NCBI GenBank assembly: GCA_963781105.1
Contig: CAWAED010000002.1
Span: 305,585 to 369,584 of the forward strand
Reading direction: 5' to 3'
Length of the DNA stretch: 64,000 nucleotides
Source of the DNA: Palsa-295 sp963781105
GTDB lineage: Bacteria > Acidobacteriota > Terriglobia > Acidiferrales > UBA7541
Shown: positions 54,809 through 62,700 of the stretch, one piece after another
How positions within the stretch are numbered: position 1 is the stretch's first letter
How the letters are laid out: the number at the start of each line of letters is the position of its first letter
Notes under the pieces: model-generated
Databases searched by the model: none
What the model was told of the DNA's origin: nothing
What the model saw: the letters and a program-made list of their open reading frames with translations, nothing else
Made by a program: the position numbers and the translations under genes

Positions 54809-54823
54809 AGGTGCCTGTTCAGT

Positions 54824-55034
54824 CGCCGCGATTCCGCTTTCAGCGACCAGCGCAATAAGGTGGTTTACACGGATTTGAACTTTCCTTCGGTGATGTATTT
54901 CTGGGAAGCGCAGCGGCAGCGCGGCGCGCGCGTCCACATGATAAAGACGGATGATGGGGTCGAGGTTCCGACCGAACGGCTGCTCGATGCGATTGAACGA
55001 AACCACGCTGCTCGTTCCGGTGTCGCACGTGATC
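54824..55034 (+). pseudogene. fragment of a class V (kynureninase-like) PLP enzyme
   Basis: A frame without a credible start reads RNKVVYTDLNFPSVMYFW, GARVHMIKTDDGVEVPTERL and LLDAIER, then after a one-base shift near 55000 continues TLLVPVSHVI. This is the central part of a class V aminotransferase/kynureninase-type protein, about 65 codons with no 5' or 3' part. It then changes directly into sensor-kinase sequence. Confidence 0.55.
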
Positions 55035-55581
55035 TGCGAAATCGCTCGCCATTCCCGCTGCGGTCGCGATCCAGAATGCGCGGCTCTACGAGCGTGCGGA
55101 AATCTATGGCGCCGAGCTTGAGCAGCGTCTCGAAGATCTCGAGCAAACGCAGAACGCCTTAAGGCAAGCGCAGGAGGGTCGCGAACTGTCCGAAGAAAAA
55201 TTTAGCAGAGTATTCCGATCAAGCCCCATCGCTTTTTCCATTACCACCGCCGACGAGGGACGCTTCCTGGATGTAAACGAAGCATTCGAGCGCCGCTACG
55301 GATATGCGCGCCAGGAACTCCTCGGCCGCACCGTATTTGATATCGGGATCTGGGATGACCCCGGCGAACGGCTGCGGACACTGGACGAGATTCGCGAGCA
55401 AGGCCGGGTGAAGAACCGCATCACGCGCTTCCGCAAGCGTTCCGGCGAAGCCATCGATACATTCTATTCCGCGGAGATCTTGGCGGTCGAAGGTTGTGAT
55501 TGCGTTTTGGCTGTTTCCGAAGATCCGCCTACGCGCGCCGAAACGGAAGCTCCGCTTGCTCGCGAAGCGGCCGCTGACTGA
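55033..55581 (+). pseudogene. fragment of a GAF-PAS sensor histidine kinase
   Basis: The open frame has no start codon in context. It gives the end of a GAF domain (VAIQNARLYERAEIYG), a coiled-coil linker (LEQRLEDLEQTQNALRQAQ), then a PAS domain: EEKFSRVFRSSPIAFSITT, FLDVNEAFERRYGY, ELLGRTVFDIG and an RITRFRKRSGE output strand. It ends EDPPTRAETEAPLAREAAAD and a TGA at 55579, before any kinase domain. The tail is nearly the same as in the remnant at 13558-13740. Confidence 0.7.
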
Positions 55582-55585
55582 ACAT

Positions 55586-55599
55586 CAAGCTGTAGCTTG
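55586..55599. repeat. 14-bp palindrome near the HTH/Fic promoter
   Basis: CAAGCT GT AGCTTG forms a 6-bp inverted repeat with a two-base centre. GATATACTATC, a good -10-like box (TATACT), lies 12 bases further on. The site is about 110 bases upstream of the HTH gene and could be its operator. Confidence 0.4.
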
Positions 55600-55709
55600 T
55601 CACACAACGATATACTATCAATCTATGGCTTGTCTCTTTGGATCGGAAGGACAAGCCAGCACTTGACATCTATTGTCTTTCTGGCAAGTTATACATTGAC
55701 AGGAATATT

Positions 55710-56153
55710 ATGAAACCCGAATTCCGACAGTTACGACTCTCGCAATTAGACCGAAATCTTGAACTCGCGCGTAGCCTGCCACCTCGCCCTTCGGGCGGGT
55801 GGATCGCCTCCGTGCGCGAGGCGCTTGGCCTTAGTCAGCGCCAAGTCGGCAAGAAAATGCGGACATCGGGACAGGCCGTTCAACAGTTTGAACGGTCCGA
55901 AGCCGAAGACCGCATCACGCTTCGTGCCCTTCGGCGCGTTGCCGGAACCATGGGGTGCGAGCTGGTTTATGTACTCGTGCCGAAGTCCGGCTCGTTCGCA
56001 GAACTCGCCGAAGAACCCACTCGCGAGCGAGTCGCTCGCGATGTCAAAAGCGTCGTTCATACGATGGCGCTCGAAGACCAGAAGCCCGAAAACGCCAACC
56101 AACTGACCGAGGACGAGGCGCAGCGCCGCTTGAATCGCAGCAAGACCCGATGA
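55710..56153 (+). CDS. mobile mystery protein A (HTH, Fic-pair antitoxin candidate)
   Basis: Matches the mobile mystery protein A family: MKPEFRQLRLSQLDRNL at the start, then WIASVREALGLSQRQVG, an Xre-like helix-turn-helix with GQAVQQFERSEAEDRITLRALRR (core VQQFERSEA). AGGA at 55701 precedes ATG 55710; longer frames lack a site. 147 aa. Its stop overlaps the fic ATG (ATGA), the regular arrangement of this pair. It probably binds its own promoter and may neutralise the Fic protein (inference). Confidence 0.83.
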   Translation: MKPEFRQLRLSQLDRNLELARSLPPRPSGGWIASVREALGLSQRQVGKKMRTSGQAVQQFERSEAEDRITLRALRRVAGTMGCELVYVLVPKSGSFAELAEEPTRERVARDVKSVVHTMALEDQKPENANQLTEDEAQRRLNRSKTR

Positions 56154-56758
56154 ATTTCATCCTCAGTCACAAGTACGCGGACGGGAATACTCCGATTCGG
56201 CCGGAAGAAGCCGAACAACTCATTCCCCGCATCAGCACCATCGGCGAGCTCAATGAATACGAAGCGCTCAACATATTGTCGGCCCGCGAGTGGGCGTTTG
56301 ACGGTCGGACGATGAAATCCCTCGACCCCTTGGATGAGCGGTATGTCCGAGACCTGCATCACCGGATGTTCGACAACGTCTGGAAGTGGGCCGGCACGTA
56401 TCGACAAACGGAGCGAAACATTGGATGCGATCCGAGAGAGAGCGTCCAGCGAATTCCCCAGCTCCTTGCCAACACGCGATACTGGCTGGAAAACAAGACG
56501 TTCCCGACCGACGAAGCGTTGCTTCGTTTTCATCACCAACTGACGAGAATTCATCCGTTCGCAAATGGAAACGGCCGCCACGCGCGAATGATCGCCGACG
56601 TCGTCGCCCTGAAGTACGGCCAGGCCGAATTCACTTGGGGAGCCGGTAAAGACCTGATCGCGCAAGGTGATCCACGCAGTAGATATCTCGCGGCGCTCCG
56701 CGCGCTCGACGAAAACGAAAACGATTTGAGGTCGCTTCTCGATTTTGCCCGCTCGTGA
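56150..56758 (+). CDS. mobile mystery protein B (Fic/DOC domain protein)
   Basis: Fic-fold enzyme expected to transfer AMP (or another nucleotide moiety) from a nucleotide to a target hydroxyl. The complete active-site motif HPFANGNGRHAR spans residues 135-146 with catalytic His135. DGNTPIRPEEAEQLIP and GELNEYEALNIL at the N-terminus mark the mobile-mystery-B subfamily. WKWAGTYR precedes the barrel helices. ATG 56150 overlaps the upstream stop; the earlier in-frame start is only antisense-like leader. 202 aa. Likely a toxin in a toxin-antitoxin-like pair on mobile DNA (inference). Confidence 0.87.
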   Translation: MNFILSHKYADGNTPIRPEEAEQLIPRISTIGELNEYEALNILSAREWAFDGRTMKSLDPLDERYVRDLHHRMFDNVWKWAGTYRQTERNIGCDPRESVQRIPQLLANTRYWLENKTFPTDEALLRFHHQLTRIHPFANGNGRHARMIADVVALKYGQAEFTWGAGKDLIAQGDPRSRYLAALRALDENENDLRSLLDFARS

Positions 56759-57818
56759 AGGTGGCCACTCCGCCTCTCAACGGAACTCGTGCGACTCCGT
56801 TTGTGCCGTGCTATCCAATCGGGATCACGCGAGCAGCCTTGATGGAGATTACATCGTCCTGATTCTACGGCACGCCTTCGACAACTGTTCCCGATTCATT
56901 CCTCAGGCAAAACGCGTGATAAACGCGAATAGCGTATTTTTCGGCAGAGCGCGATCAAGATCTTCGGTTCACATGACGCAAATGGGGCATTCGAGAAAAT
57001 GGTGACAGTGGGCCTCCTAACCAGAAATTGGGATCATTGAAATCTGCTCATGACTGGCTACCTGTTCAGCACAGTGAGCGAGCATTTCTGCGACGTAGCA
57101 ATCACCCTCTCTGTACATCTGGGTGACATTGCTGTGACCGGACGATCCAGATTGAGCCGAGAAAAGGTATGAGCGGCTTTTCATGCAAAGGGGTCCGGTG
57201 ATGTCGGCAACGGGCACGTGAGTCTTGACGACCTCGTGAGTCCGCTCTGCATAGCACACCTGCTCACAAGGCAGGCGTCCTACCGGAAAGACTGCAGCTA
57301 AAGGCCGTGGGCTTTCGACCCACTACTCGAACCTGTCAACGGATGTGTAAAGTATTCTTCGGACCGGCGAAATCTCAACAAGTCCCTCGCAACCGAATCG
57401 CATCCTCCGACAAGCAAGCGATCAGCGAGACCAAGCGCTTCGCCGACGCGGCCAGTTTACCGCCTGACTTCGAAATCGCGTCGGAGCGGGAAGTGTTCTT
57501 TGCACCCCTGACGCGGAGCCACGCAGAAGAGGATCAGGATGTCAATGGAGCGGGGATTTCGCCAGCCGCGTGATGTGAAAGACCGCTTGGGATATCACGC
57601 CGGCCAGATCGGGTCTGGAGCACCTCGAGATGCCGACGGAGTCCATCGGTGATTGGCCCTATCGGGTTGCACAACGCTATTGCTTCAGTGCAGGCGTGCG
57701 ACCTCGTTCGGGAAACGAATTCTTCTCCCGGCGACACACGTCTGCTTTTTCGTGACAGCGCGCTAGACGCTCTCAATTACCGCAATCGCGCCAGCCCGTT
57801 CTGGAGGAGGTGAAGGGA
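56759..57818. other. about 1 kb without a recognisable gene
   Basis: Short frames exist (56745-57005 plus, 57017-57259 minus, 57307-57573 plus) but none shows a domain. The minus-strand stretch 57233-57304 has a tRNA-Thr-like anticodon arm (CCTGC CTTGTGA GCAGG) with TAGCT..CAG and GGTAG at D-arm distance, but no T-arm. It overlaps one of those frames. The stretch may be eroded mobile DNA. Confidence 0.5.
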
Positions 57819-58871
57819 ATGCGGATCAGACCTGCGGGCCTGATAGCGGGTGTCACTCTTGCTTTCGGATTTATGTCGGTCTCTGCAATCTCCAGCCGTG
57901 TTTTTCCGAAGCCGCCTGGCCCGTCCGGATATCATGTTGTAAAAACTATCCCGATCGGCGGCGAAGGTCTGTGGGATTACTGCATTGTTGATAGTGCAGC
58001 GCGACGTGTGTACATCTCCCATTTCACGCATGTCGTGGTGCTTGATGCCGACACCGGGGCATTGGTCGGCGACATTCCGGACACGCAAGGCGTTCACGGC
58101 ATCGCTCTCGCGCCGGCCCTGGGCCTTGGTTTCACCAGCAATGGCCGCGCAAACACAGTGACAGTTTTTGATCTGAAATCGTTGAAAGCGATCCGGACAG
58201 TTGCAACGGGAGGAGAGAATCCCGACGCAATCTTCTACGACGCTGCTACCAAACTGATCTTTGCATTCAATGGCAGGACCAACAACGCTACCGCGATCGA
58301 AGCTGAAAGCGGCAAAATAGCAGCGACATTCAAACTGGGCGGCAAACCCGAATTTGCTGCGGGCGAGGGCGATGGGCACGTTTTCGTAAATATCGAAGAC
58401 AAGTCTGAGCTCCTTGAGATTGACGCCCAAAAGCGGGTCGTAATGAATCGCTGGCCGCTTTCGCGGTGCAAGGAGCCGTCGGGCCTTGCCATGGACAAGA
58501 AGAATCGCCGACTCTTTGCGGTTTGCGATAACAACATCATGGCCGTCGTAAACGCGGATTCTGGAAAAATAGTTGCGACACCAGCGATCGGCGATGATCC
58601 TGATGCCGCCGGATTTGATCCCAAGACAGAATTTGCATTCAGTTCAAACGGCGGTAGCGGGAATCTCACCGTCATCCACGAAGATTCACCGGACCACTAC
58701 AGCGTCGTAGAAAACGTGCCTACTCAAAAATACGCGCGCACGATGGCAATCGATTTCAACACGCAGAATATCTTCCTTCCAATCGCAGAATTCGAAGCAA
58801 TTACTCCGCTGGGAGCGAAAAGACCTCCGATAAAGAAAAACTCTTTTGGTGTTCTAATGGTCAGCAAATAG
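57819..58871 (+). CDS. exported YncE-like beta-propeller protein
   Basis: Signal peptide (hydrophobic about residues 7-25), then seven-bladed YVTN/YncE-type repeats: VYISHFTHVVVLDADTGA, GLGFTSNGRANTVTVFDLKS and LFAVCDNNIMAVVNADSGK (short cores VVVLDADTG, VTVFDLKS, MAVVNADSG). ATG 57819 is preferred over GTG 57810 because GGAGGAGG sits at correct spacing. 350 aa. YncE proteins are periplasmic with debated DNA- or metal-related roles; no function can be fixed here. No operon partner. Confidence 0.8.
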   Translation: MRIRPAGLIAGVTLAFGFMSVSAISSRVFPKPPGPSGYHVVKTIPIGGEGLWDYCIVDSAARRVYISHFTHVVVLDADTGALVGDIPDTQGVHGIALAPALGLGFTSNGRANTVTVFDLKSLKAIRTVATGGENPDAIFYDAATKLIFAFNGRTNNATAIEAESGKIAATFKLGGKPEFAAGEGDGHVFVNIEDKSELLEIDAQKRVVMNRWPLSRCKEPSGLAMDKKNRRLFAVCDNNIMAVVNADSGKIVATPAIGDDPDAAGFDPKTEFAFSSNGGSGNLTVIHEDSPDHYSVVENVPTQKYARTMAIDFNTQNIFLPIAEFEAITPLGAKRPPIKKNSFGVLMVSK

Positions 58872-58897
58872 CCTGACGGGTTCACGGCAACGAATCG

Positions 58898-58967
58898 TGG
58901 GAACGGCAGATTCGAACCCGCGACCCTCGCGGTGACCGGGTGACCGTAGCCTTTCTGCACGGGTCCC
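58898..58967 (-). pseudogene. tRNA-Asp pseudogene
   Basis: Read on the minus strand, 70 bases start GGGACCC and end CGTTCCCA. A seven-base loop CGGTCAC carries anticodon GTC, GCGAGGGTC forms the 3' anticodon arm and variable loop, and GCGGGTTCGAATCTGCC is a T-arm. The acceptor, D-arm and T-stem pairings are broken at several places, and CGA replaces CCA. It looks like a worn tRNA-Asp or an old attachment-site copy. Confidence 0.5.
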
Positions 58968-59085
58968 GCTGGCAGGCACCGTAAACACGCGATCACAATC
59001 GCGCCGCCCAGCGCAACGCCGCTGACACCGTTTCCTGCTCTTGCCGTTGTCGCTTGAGTCCTGTGGGCCCTTCGTTTTTCCGCCG

Positions 59086-59247
59086 CTCATTTTCCTGGGC
59101 ACGGCTTCGGGCGAATTCCTGCGCCCGGCAGCTTCGCGTCTTCTGCTTTCCCGGTTCCTCCCTGTGGTCCATCCGGGTCCCCTCCCGGAATGCAGCCGCT
59201 CGCCTTGGGAGCAGCGGCCCTCGCTTCGGGTGCCCCAGGAAAATGAG
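59086..59247. repeat. long-range inverted repeat in the ssb leader
   Basis: CTCATTTTCCTGGGC (59086-59100) is the reverse complement of GCCCAGGAAAATGAG, present at 59232-59247 with one extra C. About 130 bases lie between the arms. The right arm ends 20 bases before the ssb start, so a transcript would place the closed stem next to the ribosome site. Confidence 0.6.
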
Positions 59248-59267
59248 GCTCAAAAAGGAGAAACACC

Positions 59268-59699
59268 ATGTACTTGAACTCAGTAACACTCGTCGGATTC
59301 GTCGGAGCTGATCCCGAGCAGCGCCAAGCGAAGGGCAACGGCACCAGGTTCACTGTGCTTTCGGTCGCGACGCGGCGCTCCTGGAAAAATGCCGAAGACG
59401 AATGGGTCTTGAAGACCGAGTGGCACCGGGTCGCGATCTTCCGCACGCGCCTTGCGCAATACGTCCTCGACAACATCCAGAAGGGTTCGCACGTTCTGGC
59501 CGAAGGCAGCCTGGTCAGCTCGACCTACGAGCGTCCGAGCAAAGGTAAGAAAGTCGCGGCGAACAAAATCATCTCGTGGTCGATTTGCGCCGACGCCGTG
59601 CGCCGGCTTGACCGCGGCGAACCAGAGCCCGGAGCGGCCGCTTCCCGTTCGAACTCTTCGGAGGAAGCTCCTGAAACGCCGGGCAAGGCTCCCTACTGA
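59268..59699 (+). CDS. ssb: single-stranded DNA-binding protein
   Basis: OB-fold protein coating single-stranded DNA in replication or transfer. Visible: MYLNSVTLVGFVGADPEQR opening, WKNAEDEWVLKTEWHRV (core WVLKTEWHRV), LDNIQKGSHVLAEGSL and YERPSKGKK. The C-terminal tail is short and ends APY, not the acidic DDDIPF tip of housekeeping SSB; this fits an element-borne copy. 143 aa. AAGGAG lies eight bases upstream. An intrinsic terminator follows, so it is a single-gene unit. Confidence 0.9.
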   Translation: MYLNSVTLVGFVGADPEQRQAKGNGTRFTVLSVATRRSWKNAEDEWVLKTEWHRVAIFRTRLAQYVLDNIQKGSHVLAEGSLVSSTYERPSKGKKVAANKIISWSICADAVRRLDRGEPEPGAAASRSNSSEEAPETPGKAPY

Positions 59700-59713
59700 A
59701 GCTCGCACATCGG

Positions 59714-59743
59714 GCCCCGGCGAGAGCCGGGGCTCTTTTTTTT
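59714..59743 (+). terminator. intrinsic terminator after ssb
   Basis: An eight-base GC stem (GCCCCGGC 59714-59721, GCCGGGGC 59726-59733) with loop GAGA, followed by TCTTTTTTTT. It begins 15 bases after the ssb stop. Confidence 0.92.
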
Positions 59744-59968
59744 GTGCTGGCCCCACCTCCGACCGTCTCCTCCAAATTTTGCCGCGAAAGCAGACGGCGT
59801 AGCAGCATCGCTTTGCTGCACGCGTGATTTCTTATGCGACCGCGCCTGTCAGAGGTCCGCACGCTCTACGCTCCGCAGCAAAACGGCCGGCGTCGTCCGT
59901 GCTCGAACCATATTTGAGGATTGACCCAAGGTCCGTCTCTTCCCAGCCCCGGACGCCGGAGCATCGCG

Positions 59969-60772
59969 ATGATGGCGGGAAGCGACTGCGATTGCCTCAT
60001 CTGCCATTTGGAGGCGAGCCTCGCCCACGAACTCAGCCTGGAAAAAGGCCTCGAAGACTACCGGCGGTGCGCGCAATCAAGCGAAGAGCTGGCCAGATTC
60101 CAGACCGCCTCGGAACTCATCGGACATCTGCACCGCCAGAGCGAGGATCGCAATGCGTGGGTCGATCCGGTGCTGGTCGAGCTGGTTCGCGCCCGAGCGC
60201 AGGAGCCGTTCGAACCGATCGCGCAGTCACTCTTGCTGCTGGCTTTCGTTCCCACCCTCCATCGCACCACGAGCCAAATCGCTGCGACGTTCCGCTCGCT
60301 CAGCCGGGAAGACACGGCCCAGCATCTTTTCGCGGCTCTGATCGAGTTCCTCGATTCCCAGGAACTCCGTGCGCAGCGCTCGCATCTGGCCTTCGTCGTC
60401 GCCCGCAAGATGCGCCGCAGCGCCTTCCGCTGGGCGATTCGCGAATCGCGTCTGGACCCGCCGGCGGAGGCGGGCCGAGCTCCCGACCCGTTCGATGAAG
60501 CCCACCAAGTCCGCGACGAAGCACACCCAGCCATCCTTCTCGCCAAGTTTCTCGACGACTGCCAGAACCGGGGATGGCTATCGCAAGAGGAACGCGAGCT
60601 GCTTACCCGCTTCAAGCTCGAAGGCGTCAGCGGCGCTGAAATTGGCGGCCGCAGCGGACATTCCGCCGTGGCCATTCGGCACCGCATCCAGCGCTTGCTC
60701 GAACGGCTCCGGCGCGTCACTCAAAAATCGGGCAGCGGCGTTCCCCAGCAACTCGACCTGTTCCGGCCGTGA
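59969..60772 (+). CDS. sigma-70-region-4-like DNA-binding protein with N-terminal Cys cluster
   Basis: The N-terminus has a CxCxxCH cluster (CDCLICHLE) that could bind zinc. The middle is helical and unrecognised. The C-terminus WLSQEERELLTRFKLEGVSGAEIGG (core EERELLTRF) followed by SAVAIRHRIQRLLERLRR is a sigma-region-4-type helix-turn-helix. ATG 59969 has GGAG seven bases upstream; the longer frame from 59921 has none. 267 aa. Placed between ssb and a trb remnant, it is probably a regulator of the mobile element (inference); full sigma-2 domain is not evident. Confidence 0.6.
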   Translation: MMAGSDCDCLICHLEASLAHELSLEKGLEDYRRCAQSSEELARFQTASELIGHLHRQSEDRNAWVDPVLVELVRARAQEPFEPIAQSLLLLAFVPTLHRTTSQIAATFRSLSREDTAQHLFAALIEFLDSQELRAQRSHLAFVVARKMRRSAFRWAIRESRLDPPAEAGRAPDPFDEAHQVRDEAHPAILLAKFLDDCQNRGWLSQEERELLTRFKLEGVSGAEIGGRSGHSAVAIRHRIQRLLERLRRVTQKSGSGVPQQLDLFRP

Positions 60773-61164
60773 AAGTTTCCGTCTTGTTCCGCCGCTGGCG
60801 CTGCTCTTCGCGGGGCGAAGTGTTAACCAAAAAAATTTCGCTCGTGCCCGGTCCGTTTTTCTTTGCGCCGACAGATTAGTATAGTGAGGGGAGTTCTCGC
60901 CGGTTACTCCCGCAGACCCAAGGCTCGGCCGATCACATCCGCCGCTGGCCGGGGGCACGCGCGCAGCCTCCAGGGACGGCCGCGGACGCGATTGTGGGCA
61001 AGACGCTGTCAGGGAGCGAACGCTCCAAGTGTGCCCGGATGAAAACGTCCGGCCAACCGGCGACAACAGCCTCCCCCCTCACAGTCGCTCTCCCGTCTTC
61101 TCTCGAGCGATCCCGTCCGGGAGCTCCCCTCGTTCTGCAACTCGCAGGTGAAAGGGACAGCCTC
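60773..61164. other. long leader region before trbC remnant
   Basis: No gene. GATTAGTATAGTGAG at about 60874-60888 contains a -10-like TATAGT. Downstream GGAGCG AAC GCTCC near 61015 forms a small hairpin. GGTGAAAGGGACAGCCTC precedes the ATG at 61165. Confidence 0.4.
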
Positions 61165-61419
61165 ATGAAACGAATTCTTCGGAAGTGCCGCGCGGGCTTT
61201 TCATTGCGGTCACCGCTGGTAGCGTTCGTCACGCTCTTGCTGGCCTCCCCAGCCTTCGCTCAGCAAGGTAATTCCCCGTGGGAAAACGCCGTCAACGCGC
61301 TGATGACGGCCTTCACCAGCACGATCGCCCGCGGACTTTCGCTCGTGGCTATCGTCGTCTCCGGGCTCACCTTCGCTTTCGAGCGATCAAGACCAACATC
61401 GCTGACTCGCTTAGCGTAG
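61165..61419 (+). pseudogene. trbC: 5' part of a TrbC/VirB2-type pilin gene, truncated
   Basis: The frame starts MKRILRKCRAGFSLRSP with a signal ending AFAQQ, then WENAVNALMTAFTSTIARGLSLVAIVVSGLTFAF. This is the start of a VirB2/TrbC pilin up to its first membrane helix (short cores NALMTAFTS, SLVAIVVSGL). After FAFE it leaves the family and stops at RPTSLTRLA. The second helix is missing because the downstream sequence belongs to a different gene. Confidence 0.75.
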
Positions 61420-61547
61420 TCGTGCATATCGAGAGAAGGCCCGGCCGCCGCTATGTTTCGGAGATCCTGGAAATCAACGGATATGACCCCGACAGCGACC
61501 TGTTCGACTACGGGGCGGTATTTCTTTCGCAGAGGGACCGATCGTGA
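61383..61547 (+). pseudogene. trbB: 3' part of a TrbB/VirB11-type ATPase gene
   Basis: In another frame, from GCG 61383, the sequence reads AIKTNIADSLSVVVHIERR, GRRYVSEILEINGYD and DLFDYGAVFLSQRDRS, then stops at 61547. It matches the C-terminal end of conjugative-transfer secretion ATPases. It joins the trbC start without a gap, so a deletion removed everything between the two genes. Its stop overlaps the GTG of the primase gene. Confidence 0.7.
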
Positions 61548-62467
61548 GTACCGCGAACGAGTTCAAGCCCAAATCTCTCACCGCGCCGGAGTATGTTCTG
61601 GATCTGTTCGACCCCGCGGAAAACGTAGCGGTTGTGGTGCGCAAGGGCTCGACGGGTAAAGCGATTCAGCGGATCGCGCGGGCCCAAACGGTAGCAGGCC
61701 CCGAATTCCAAACGTGGCTGGCGAGTCAAAATGCGGCCGGCTCGGACGTCTTTCTCGGGATGAATCCCCTAAAGGAGGAAGCGGCGCGCCGTATCAAAGC
61801 CAATATAAAGGATATTCGGACCGTGTATCTCGATCTCGACCGACATGCCGGCCAGTCTCTTGAGGCCATTCGAAATTCTGCCGAAGTTCCCGCGCCTAAT
61901 TTTGTTCTCGATACCTCACCCGGGAAGCACCAAGTGGTCTGGAAAGTAAGCGGAGTGAGTCAAGATGATGCCGAATCGCTGCTCCGCAGCCTGGCAAGTG
62001 AATTTGGCGGCGACCCTGCTGCGACCGACATTTCCCGTGTGCTTCGCGTACCCGGATTCGCAAACCGAAAGTACAACGAACCATTTCTGGTGCGCGCTAT
62101 TCAGGAAACGGACCAAATTTATCACCTGCGCGATTTTGCAGCGTACGAAGATTCGCCGGATGCGCCTCGGCGCCTGGAGGGCGACCACGGACTGACACGA
62201 AGAATGCCGCTCGGACACCGGAGCCAATCCGAAGCGGATTGGGCTTATGCCAAGCGCGCACTTGCCCGCGGCGATCCCCCCGAAGAAATAATTCGTCGTA
62301 TTGCTGACTACCGAGCCGAGGACAAAGCCGATCCGAGTTACTACGCGCGACGCACCGTGACAAAGGCCGAGGCTGATCGACAGCACCGAGCGAAATCCCC
62401 AAAAACACGCAATTTACAACGAGTCGAAACTCATCAACTCGGCGAGGATCAGAGGGAAATACCATGA
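61544..62467 (+). CDS. RepB-like DNA primase domain protein
   Basis: Resembles the archaeo-eukaryotic-type primase domain of RepB/RepA plasmid proteins. VFLGMNPL, TVYLDLDRHAG (acidic catalytic pair), FVLDTSPGKHQVVWKV and DISRVLRVPGFANRK are visible, followed by a helical region (WAYAKRALARG, EEIIRRIADYR). GTG 61544 overlaps the trbB remnant's stop; the upstream gene's deletion has not removed this start. 307 aa. Probably starts replication of the element after excision or transfer (inference). Confidence 0.75.
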   Translation: MSTANEFKPKSLTAPEYVLDLFDPAENVAVVVRKGSTGKAIQRIARAQTVAGPEFQTWLASQNAAGSDVFLGMNPLKEEAARRIKANIKDIRTVYLDLDRHAGQSLEAIRNSAEVPAPNFVLDTSPGKHQVVWKVSGVSQDDAESLLRSLASEFGGDPAATDISRVLRVPGFANRKYNEPFLVRAIQETDQIYHLRDFAAYEDSPDAPRRLEGDHGLTRRMPLGHRSQSEADWAYAKRALARGDPPEEIIRRIADYRAEDKADPSYYARRTVTKAEADRQHRAKSPKTRNLQRVETHQLGEDQREIP

Positions 62468-62700
62468 CTCAAGATGCTCTGCTTGCTGCTGGCGAACAGA
62501 TTATCAATCTCAAAGAGCAATACCCGTTAACAGTCCGAGAAGCAGCTAAATATCTTGGCGTCAGCCTTCAGACTGTATATCTTTGGGTTGAGCGAAAGCA
62601 GATTCCCCATCTCCGCGTAATGGGTCGGAACATCCGGTTCCTCAAATCGGATCTCGAGACATTCCGCGCTTCCTTCAAACAGGAGATGGAGAATGCCTAG
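62464..62700 (+). CDS. excisionase-like helix-turn-helix protein
   Basis: 78-residue winged-helix protein of the MerR/excisionase type: YPLTVREAAKYLGVSLQTVYLWVERKQIPHLRV (cores REAAKYLGVS, VYLWVERKQIP) with RFLKSDLETF at the end. Its ATG overlaps the primase stop (ATGA), and its end overlaps the integrase start by eight bases. The position directly before the integrase supports a role as recombination directionality factor (inference). Confidence 0.82.
   Translation: MTQDALLAAGEQIINLKEQYPLTVREAAKYLGVSLQTVYLWVERKQIPHLRVMGRNIRFLKSDLETFRASFKQEMENA

Larger units (their letters stand above)
58872..59267. other. intergenic region with tRNA remnant and long inverted repeat
   Basis: No gene. It holds a decayed tRNA-Asp-like sequence (58898-58967, minus) and a 15-16 bp long-range inverted repeat (59086-59247) just before ssb. 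AAAAAGGAGAAACACC at 59252-59267 is the ssb ribosome site. Confidence 0.6.

Noticed and set aside
57307..57573. 88-codon frame
   Set aside because: No domain or ribosome site and located in eroded DNA; kept only as part of the gene-free stretch.
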